From assembly GCA_947172415.1 (NCBI GenBank), contig OX359195.1, positions 3,033,501 to 3,097,500 of the forward strand: a DNA stretch of 64,000 nucleotides, written 5' to 3'. Origin of the DNA: Chondrosia reniformis (lineage: Eukaryota > Porifera > Demospongiae > Chondrillida > Chondrillidae). Position numbers and translations under genes: made by a program. Of this stretch, positions 57,245 to 64,000 are shown one piece after another (the first letter of the stretch is position 1; every line of letters starts with the position of its first letter). Under the pieces are notes generated by a model. The model did not search any database. It was not told the DNA's origin and worked only from the letters and a program-made list of their open reading frames with translations.

Positions 57245-57832
57245 ATGGCTGATTCAGAAGAGCTTAGAGAAACTATTAGCAGAGCTGTTAGTGATGCTAT
57301 AGCCAGATCTCTGCCTCCTCAAAGTAGATCTAGAGCAACATCAGGAACACAAGACACTATGAGTGAAGATAATAGTACCAAAAGAAGGAGGCAGAGTGAA
57401 ATACCTTCCAGATTTCTAAAGAAGAAGAAAGAGAATAAGGGCAAAGGAAAGGCTGTCATCAAAGAAAAGCTTAGGGTATGGACAAAGGATATCATATGCC
57501 TACCATCTGATTACTCATCCTTAGATGAAATTCCATTGCCAAGGGGGGCAAAGCGGATGGAGTTGACTAACTTCGGTTTGGTTGGCAAGATTTCCTTGTC
57601 CTCCAATATGTCTGAGGAGGAAATAAGAAGAGAAGTGTTATCTGTCTTTACTAATGCCATGGGAGGAAATGATCAATTTAACTTCAAGTTCCTCCAAAGT
57701 ATTGGCAGTGGCTGCCGAGCATTGTTTGATCCTATGACATCCTCATCTTTTCAGTGGACTGCCAAGGAGATAATGAACATCTTGGGACTGAAACACCATC
57801 ACTTGCTCCTATATCATTGGGGTTACATCTAA
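57245..57832 (+). CDS. Accessory protein of the integrase-core transposon
   Basis: 195 residues from ATG 57245. The N-terminus is acidic and Ser/Arg-rich, with a basic stretch KRRRQ..RFLKKKKENKGKGK (nuclear-signal-like, residues 45-70). The second half has FGLVGKISLSSNMSEEEIRR and VLSVFTNAMGG..FNFKFLQ, resembling the accessory protein carried by related fish and cnidarian elements. Function is unknown. The gene faces the transposase and overlaps its 3' end. Confidence 0.65.
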   Translation: MADSEELRETISRAVSDAIARSLPPQSRSRATSGTQDTMSEDNSTKRRRQSEIPSRFLKKKKENKGKGKAVIKEKLRVWTKDIICLPSDYSSLDEIPLPRGAKRMELTNFGLVGKISLSSNMSEEEIRREVLSVFTNAMGGNDQFNFKFLQSIGSGCRALFDPMTSSSFQWTAKEIMNILGLKHHHLLLYHWGYI

Positions 57833-58892
57833 TGTCAGAATCACTGCCATCATCAGAACTGCCTGAATCTGCATTTTCAATGGTGCTGTCTAGAAAGAGT
57901 TGGAATGGTGTTTGGTTACCTTCAGTAGACACTGCATGATTGTTCCAAGCTAATGTAAAATCCTCAAGGGACTTGTTTATTAGTGGCAAAAATACATATT
58001 GAAGACAGTATATATCCACTTCATTCATGTTGTCTAAACAGTCTTCATCTTCTAATTCACGGAATATATTCCCATATATGCTAAGGACAGATCTATGAAC
58101 ATCTCTCCATAGGCGCTCTATACGTGTGTTATGTGTTGAACTCCCTGTTATGATGCATTTTTCTGAACAGTGCTCTTCCATCATTTTCTGCCAAACTTTT
58201 ACATTTTCTCCACCATGGTCAGTACGTACTTTAAGGGGAAGACCATATTTAGACACACCATCTGAGAATACTGATAAAACACTTTCAGATTTGTTATTTG
58301 AATGGCATCTGAGGAAGGTAATCAAGCGAGAATATCCATCAATTCCACCATGTATTACAAATCTCCATCGAATTAGCTTGTGATTACCATCAATATGCCA
58401 AACATCATTTGCTTTTTCTACAAAGTATTTCCTTCGTTTTATTGCAGTGCTTCTCCTTTCAGCTGTACCAACTGGATCGACCCTGTGAATGCTTGCTCTG
58501 AGTTTTGCCCTTGGTACCCTTATACCCTCAGACAGGAGGTGTGCTTTCATCAGCACTTCTCCATCATTTGGTTTGCTACCTTTAATTGCTCTTATTTTTT
58601 GATCCAGGTCATCATCTGATATGGCTGAGTATTTTTCTATAGCAGTGTTACTGGCATGAAATTTGTTATATATTGTCTTCCTACTTACTCCAATTTTTTC
58701 AGCTACTTTAGTGATTGTGTAGCCCTTTGATAAAAGAAATTTCACGTGCTCAGGGTCTACTTCTTTTGAAGGTCTACCTCGTTGTTCAATTGAGGCAGTG
58801 GACATTGTAACTTCATGATCTAAAGCTTCAGCCATTTTATCTGCTTTAACACTATAGGTCTTGACCATGTGGCCATTAACAAGTAGTACCAT
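57732..58892 (-). CDS. rve integrase-core transposase
   Basis: About 386 residues; first ATG on the minus strand at 58892. The N-terminal part has RGRPSKEVDP and a helix-turn-helix (YTITKVAEKIGVSRKTIYNK). The catalytic core is VWHIDGNHKLIRWRFVIHGG (first Asp), LKVRTDHGGENV (second Asp) and STHNTRIERLWRDVH (Glu, 33 residues after the second Asp). Then comes WNNHAVSTEGNQTPFQLF and an acidic Ser-rich tail. The start lies at the edge of the TIR, so the TIR probably holds the promoter. No break is seen. Confidence 0.85.
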   Translation of the reverse strand: MVLLVNGHMVKTYSVKADKMAEALDHEVTMSTASIEQRGRPSKEVDPEHVKFLLSKGYTITKVAEKIGVSRKTIYNKFHASNTAIEKYSAISDDDLDQKIRAIKGSKPNDGEVLMKAHLLSEGIRVPRAKLRASIHRVDPVGTAERRSTAIKRRKYFVEKANDVWHIDGNHKLIRWRFVIHGGIDGYSRLITFLRCHSNNKSESVLSVFSDGVSKYGLPLKVRTDHGGENVKVWQKMMEEHCSEKCIITGSSTHNTRIERLWRDVHRSVLSIYGNIFRELEDEDCLDNMNEVDIYCLQYVFLPLINKSLEDFTLAWNNHAVSTEGNQTPFQLFLDSTIENADSGSSDDGSDSDIRCNPNDIGASDGVSVPRCSLSPWQSTEKMRMS

Positions 58893-59205
58893 TGCATCTA
58901 AATTTAGGCACAAGTATCACTGTTATGACTTATGACATTTAGTGATCTCATGCAATTCCAAAGGAGAAGTTAAATCATAGATCAGGATGTATGCTATATA
59001 TCATGATATATAACCATAGATCCTGATCTATAAGTACAATTCATATATCATGATGTATGATTATAGATCGTGATGTATGGCTATAGATCGTGATGTATGG
59101 TTATAGATCGTGATGTATGATTATAGATCGTGATGTATGATTATAGATCGTGATCTATCATATATCACATTTTAAATCTTTTTTATCTACAAACGGCGCC
59201 CCATA

Positions 59206-59460
59206 CTTTTGGATTTTGTGACTTGAAAACTTTGGATTTTTTATATGTGAATTTGGACATTTATCAAAAAATGTTGGCAGCACTGCATCAGTGAACCTGC
59301 ATGGCCCTGGAATCATTATCCTTTTCTTGATTTTGATCTTTTGTGAATCCTTGGCCGTTTGTAAATTATAATTGTATACTACTTCCTGGATTCGAAGCCT
59401 TGCAGCTTCCACCAACCTCCGGATAAGCTGCTGGGATAGCTGTAACAACACATGATGGAA
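59206..59460 (-). repeat. Hammerhead-type repeat, copy 2, proximal half
   Basis: Minus strand, following the transposon: [19 protein letters not shown] parallels [16 protein letters not shown] of the 14.8-kb copy. An acceptor-like TTACAG precedes LSQQLIRRLVEAARLRIQE. It contains CACTGATGCAG, a decayed form of the ribozyme core start. Confidence 0.5.
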
Positions 59461-59768
59461 TTACATGTCCCAAGCTTAAGGCATGTTATTCCATCACATT
59501 CCTGCGTAGCCTATATAGCTATTGTGTACCCATGCATGTGAATTGGCACTAAGCAGCCAATGTAAAACATTACATACTGTATTTAACAATAGAAGGAGAC
59601 TTAAAGGTCAGTAAGTGGTAGGTTCACTATTGGCACAATTATATAGATTAAACCTGATTGGAATCAGATCCTGTTGAAAATCATTTGTCCTGTCTCACTA
59701 AATCAGTTTTATTCATATACAACAGGATCCCTACACTGGTCTTCTTTCAACATGAATGAATATATGCA

Positions 59769-60150
59769 GTGCAAGATACACTATCTCCTCCCTTGATTAC
59801 CACTCAATGTGGTGGAGACTCTTTCATGCCCCAAAATTCTGCTGAATGGTTGAATGCTGTCATCCTTGCTGAGCTACTCTTCCCTCTTCTAGCATCCAAT
59901 GGAAAGCTGGAGCGAGCGTTCCCTAAAATCCCAATTACAAGCTTTAATCCTGACCCCAGTATCAATCTATATATGGTGGTCACCCAAGCCCAGGAGAGCT
60001 TCTCAGAAAGAAAGTAAGGAATACAGACCTCGCAGCAGTGATCTCCACAGCCCATTGCCTTCTCAGAGTGAAGCAGAAGATATTTACCTTGAACTATTCA
60101 TATATCAAATTCAACACTTTCATATGAAGTCTGCATTGTTTTGTTCAGTC
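59769..60150 (+). pseudogene. hAT dimerisation-domain fragment
   Basis: EWLNAVILAELLFPLLASNG followed by KLERAFPKI matches the C-terminal dimerisation segment of hAT transposases (LLFSLPxSNGKLERVFSxLK). Only this end remains. It lies directly outside the left target duplication of the hAT element at 60161, and is from a different hAT family. Confidence 0.5.
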
Positions 60151-60152
60151 AT

Positions 60153-60160
60153 GCACATGC
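60153..60160. repeat. Target-site duplication, left (GCACATGC)
   Basis: Identical 8 bp at 63145-63152 on the other side of the hAT element; 8-bp duplications are diagnostic of hAT insertion. Confidence 0.85.
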
Positions 60161-63144
60161 AGACCTGCCAAGACACACGCATTAGGCGTGTGTCACACGC
60201 ATTTCTGCTACACCTCCATCTCACACGCACACAAAGCTCAATCTCCAGCAAACTTCAATAGAGCTGGATGGGTGTACAAAATTTAAATAAATTTAAATAT
60301 ATATGTGAACCACCTCAGATGAACATTAACAGTCTTAGATAAAAGTCTGACTTACAGCAGAGCAGGTATGCTAATCCTAATGTAGCTGCACTCTGGTCTT
60401 CCTGGCAATCCTGCAACTTTGTTCTGCTCCGACGATCTAGCCTCCATTTTTTGCTGACGTCACAAATTGAAAAATATGGCTGCTCGTCATCCCAGATTCT
60501 AACGATTGCAATCTTCAAAGCGACGACTATACAAGCGCTGGCTATAGGTTCGCACGTGACAAGTCAGTTGGCTAGGCTCTCTCACTTGGAAGCCTTTTTT
60601 TTTTGGCTGTCTGAGCATACTGAAACGTCTGAAAACCGCGTGTCTTGTGAGCTCGAGGTAGCTACCTTTCACCCAGACTTTGGTTTCTGTTCGACTACCG
60701 TCTACTGACTCGACGTATCCGTTTAGTCTTGAGTCTCAGAGAGTCTAGGATGGAGAAGGAACAAGCAGATGAGTTACATGATGTATCGGTTGATGAAACG
60801 AATGATGGTGATGATGATGCGACTGATAATGAAACTGAGGGGCCTCCCTGTAAGACAAGGAAGTTGGCTGGGGCTGCTAAGTATGGCACAAAGTATAACC
60901 CAGACTGGAGCAAGAAATGGCCATGCATTCAAGCAAGCAGCAGTAAGTACAAGTTCAAATGTACTTTCTGCGATTGTTCTGTCAGTTGTGAGCATCAGGG
61001 GGAGAAAGATGTGAGACGCCACATTGTTGGGAAGAAGCATGTAGATAATATAAAGGCCCGTAAAAAGCAGCAGCAAATTGGTGCGTTCTTCAGGCCTACA
61101 GTGCATCCCATTCCTGACAAAGTCACAGAGGTTAAAATAACCACTGTCCTTGCTCACCACAATGTGCCCATAGCAGTCGCAGACCATTTAAGTCCACTGT
61201 TAAGAGATGTCTTCTCTGACAGTGAAATCGCAAAAGCATACTCATGTGCATGTACAAAGGCAACCTGTATCCTGAATGGGGCTGTAGGGCAGTACTTCCA
61301 GATGTCGTTGGTTGACAAAATGAAAGCCGAGCCATTCTCATTAGCAACCGATGGATCAAATGATTCAGGGCTACAGAAAATGAATCCCCTCACTGTGAGG
61401 ATTTTTGATGTGAACAGGGGGAAGGTAATTACACAGCTTCTAGACATGTGCCTTACTTCTGCGTCCACAGCAGAAAGTATATATGGAAAAATCAACGACA
61501 CTCTGACGCATTTTGGCATAGACTGGAATTACTGTGTGGCATTCAGTGTCGATAATACCAGTGTGAATCTTGGCTGTAGGAACTCGATCCTAACAAGGGT
61601 ACACCAAGAAAATCCATCCGTATATTTCATTGGTTGCCCCTGTCACATGGTGCACAATACCGCCACCCAAGCAGGAAATGCTTTTGAAGCAGAAACTGAC
61701 TTTGATATGGAAGACCTTCTAGTTGACTTGTTTTATTGGTTTGATTAAAAGTACAAAAAGAAAGAATACCCTAGCTGAGTTTTGCACATTCTGCAATATG
61801 CAATACAGAGCTGTTGTTAAGCATGTTTCAACACGTTGGATGAGCATGGAGCATGCTATTCAGCGTACCCTGCAGCAATACCAAGCACTGAAGAGTTACT
61901 TCTTATCTGAAGAAGAAATCCAGACAAGATTTCAGCGTTTGAGGCAGCATTTTGGTAATCCAATTACTGAAGTATATCTGATGTTTTACCAGGCAGTTTT
62001 GCCAAGTTTTACCTCATTCAACACATTTTTGCAGCGCGAGACCCCATGCATCCACCTCCTCCAAGACAAAATGGAGTTCTTTGTGAGCAAGATACTCAGC
62101 AAGTTCGTGAAAATGAGGGTCATAAAGGATGCCATAGAAAGTGGGACATTGCTTGATCTGGACTTCCTTTCAGTGGCTAATCAGATGGATGATTCCAGTC
62201 TCTTTGTTGGCTTTGTTACCAAACAAACCCTGCGAAAGCTATTGGATGATGGAGATATTGCTGATTCTGCCGTGGATAAGTTTTATATGGGTGTTCGCAT
62301 GTTCTACACTAGAGCAATGCCGTATGTCAAGAGTACTTGTCCACTAAAAGATGAATTTTTGCACTCTGCCAGATTCTTGAATTTTGAAAAGAGGGAAGAG
62401 GCAACATTTGACGCAGTGGAAAGCTTTGTCCATCGCTTTCCGCATCTGCATGCTTTGATGGAGCCTCATGAGATGGAATTGCTGCAGGAAGAATTTATCA
62501 GTTATCAGTTGTTACGTGATACAGATATTCCCCCTGAGGTGTGGGCTGAAGCCAAAGTTGGTGAAGATGAGGAGACATACTACCAGATTGACATTCTTTG
62601 GGGGTATTTGTGTCCTGCAGATCGGCTCATCGGAGCCTAAGTTTAAGAGGTTGGCTAAAGTGGCAGTGTCGGTACTAGTCGTTCCTCACTCCAATGCAAG
62701 TGAGGAAAGGGTATTCAGTATGGTTCGCAAGAACAAAACACCGTTTCGCCCAAGCCTTGGGCTTGATGGAACCCTACAGTCAATTCTGCAAGTGAAGTCA
62801 CTAGTGAACTCTTTTATTTTATGGTATGGTATATTTTTCTATAACTGTTAGACTTGTTAAACTTTGCTGAAGACTATAATATACATGTGGCATTTATACA
62901 GTTAACATGATATATGCTTTTTTGCATGGCTAAAAGTATTTTGCACATTGTCGTGTAATGAGCTACAACTGTAATTATGATTTTTTTAGCTATATGAATG
63001 ATATGTTATATGCATTATTGCATGGGTTCTTTTCAAGGTGACAAAATAGAAATAATCAGTTAGTGGAAGGCTCGCGAGAGCGCCTTTGAATATATGGGTA
63101 CGGTCGAATCTCCAGCATCCTCACTAATGTAACTTGGCAGCTCT
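60161..63144 (+). mobile_element. hAT transposon, nearly whole
   Basis: Short TIRs AGACCTGCCAAG (60161-60172) and CTTGGCAGCTCT (63133-63144) differ at one position and are flanked by an exact 8-bp duplication, GCACATGC. A perfect 9-bp hairpin (GACACACGC..GCGTGTGTC, 60171-60193) lies just inside the left end. One transposase gene fills the middle. Length 2,984 bp. Exact duplication and long open frames suggest a young element. Confidence 0.9.
60750..62851 (+). pseudogene. hAT transposase with two frame breaks
   Basis: From ATG 60750: acidic N-terminus, a C2H2-like finger (KCTFCDCSVSCEHQGEKDVR, RHIVGKKHVDN), QQQIGAFF, then PFSLATDGSNDSG (first catalytic Asp), VAFSVDNTSVNLG (second Asp), FIGCPCHMVHNTATQAG. 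A one-base shift near 61735-61748 moves the frame. The second part carries STRWMSMEHAIQR and KMEFFVSKILSKF. A second shift near 62610-62640 leads to the dimerisation tail LVVPHSNASEERVFSMVRKN, ending at 62851. The family is close to the vertebrate ZMYM/SCAND3-type hAT proteins without a BED finger. Only these two breaks were found. Confidence 0.85.
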
Positions 63145-63152
63145 GCACATGC
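63145..63152. repeat. Target-site duplication, right (GCACATGC)
   Basis: Partner of the copy at 60153-60160. Confidence 0.85.
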
Positions 63153-64000
63153 ATCGTACTGTATCACAATGAGGAATCACAATATATATACAGTCGTCAG
63201 AACAAACTCATGATCAGGTTCTTGGACATTTGACTGAAAACAACCAAAAAATTTCAACCACCGTGTTTATGTTTAAATTCACCGTGAATGTTGTTTCCTT
63301 TCATTTTAAGCCTAGTGCTATCAATTTACAAAAAAAGCATCATTTCATTTCCCATTTAGTAAGTGCAATTGTACCTGAACAACACAAGGATAGTGCAGTT
63401 CAGACTATATTTAGTTCTTTTCCAAGCTTCTCCAATTCCCCTTCTCTCTTACTCTGTGGTTGAATTACATCAGACATTTTGTTATTGCTTCTATTCGACA
63501 AACTTTCCCTAAGAAAGCTAGTTAGAGATATATATATCTATATATATATACAGTGCAAGTTACAATATACTAAGGTAATCTAAATAAATAATATAATATA
63601 ATATAATATAATATAATTAAATAATTCATATGACCTAGAAACAAAAAGGGCATATCATCATAAAGTATAGGGTATAAAACTCGTTTTAAAAGAAGGGATT
63701 TTTTATTTAGGCCTCCGTTTGTTAGAAAACGGAGGACAAAGTCTGCATATAAAAGGCCATAGGACTATAGAAAACCTATGGGGAATTTATATTCAAACCA
63801 TGTGTTTTATTAATAAAAATTTTCAATTTGTCAGATAACTGTGAAACCAACATATATCATGGTACATGTGCATAGGAAACGTCTGGCGAAGTTTTGCTTA
63901 ATTAAATGAGCAAAATAACCAAGATATAATGAAGAATTCAAGGTTACGATTGCGCAATCTGGTGATGTATTGTGATGTTCGTCACCAACACCTCTCGTAA
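63153..64000. other. AT-rich flank, no gene recognised
   Basis: Contains TATATA runs (63530-63552) and an ATAAT pentanucleotide microsatellite (63588-63618). The plus-strand frame 63230-63463 has no domain and no splice context. Confidence 0.5.

Larger units (their letters stand above)
56828..59203. mobile_element. Integrase-core (rve) DNA transposon, probably IS3EU-like, looks whole
   Basis: TIRs start TGGGGCGCCGTTTGTAG and extend about 345 bp (56828 to about 57173, and about 58896 to 59203). TA lies at both flanks. Each TIR carries an array of 20-bp units (GATCTATAATCATACATCAC type). Two intact convergent frames overlap tail to tail by about 100 bp: an rve transposase (minus) and a 195-residue accessory protein (plus). 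Near-identity of the TIRs and intact frames suggest recent activity. The transposase family is common in fish and cnidarian genomes; naming it IS3EU is my inference. Confidence 0.75.

Noticed and set aside
59804-60055. Minus-strand 83-codon frame
   Set aside because: The plus strand of the same segment encodes a recognisable hAT dimerisation motif; the minus frame is its shadow.
60315-60518. Minus-strand 67-codon frame with a donor-like GTAAGT, looking like a first exon
   Set aside because: It lies inside the hAT element between its left TIR and transposase start, and its phase does not join the downstream minus-strand exon-like block at 59448.

Overview
The window looks like AT-rich nuclear DNA from an early-branching animal, most likely a demosponge (Amphimedon-like). 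This is inferred from short GT-AG introns, a metazoan-type HELZ helicase, a kelch-linked pseudokinase, and the mix of DNA transposons and Penelope-type relics. No organism marker was tested.

Three host genes can be read by joining exons with matching splice phases. (1) A minus-strand gene for a probable mitochondrial PPR-like protein starts at 17069 and runs leftwards at least to 3410, possibly to about 2994. One 10.5-kb intron (3819-14311) is filled with DNA-transposon relics. (2) Only 54 bp away, a divergent plus-strand gene (17124-51508) encodes a HELZ/HELZ2-type RNA helicase. I resolve 30 exons totalling 4,560 coding bases (1,519 residues), with three CCCH fingers, a C2H2-like finger and the SF1 helicase motifs. 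The shared 54-bp promoter holds a palindromic kappa-B-like site and an E-box. (3) A two-exon plus-strand gene (53025-55769) encodes an N-myristoylation-type pseudokinase joined to kelch repeats.

Most of the remaining DNA is mobile. Left part (1-14.3 kb): a 3 x 133-bp tandem repeat, a Tigger/pogo relic, a Tc1 relic (DD34E), an IS630/Tc1-clan DDE relic, and an ISL2EU-like element (TIRs, YqaJ-PHD gene facing a THAP-DDE gene). Next to the last lies a SAP-SWIM-YqaJ gene fragment. Large introns of the HELZ gene carry a ZNF862-like hAT, Penelope-type pieces, a Tigger element containing a retroelement relic, a P-element-like relic, a ZMYM-like hAT, a Crypton fragment, foldbacks, MITEs and LINE pieces. 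Right part (56-63 kb): a young integrase-core DNA transposon with about 345-bp TIRs, then a nearly whole hAT element with an exact 8-bp target duplication.

The most unusual signal is a dispersed set of hammerhead-ribozyme-like cores (CTGATGA, stem, GAAA) near 14.8, 19.3, 31.1, 36.35 and 48.0 kb, with a weaker one near 34.0 kb. One lies beside a GIY-YIG relic, one forms both arms of a 173-bp palindrome, and one sits in a repeat whose second copy was split by the integrase-core transposon.
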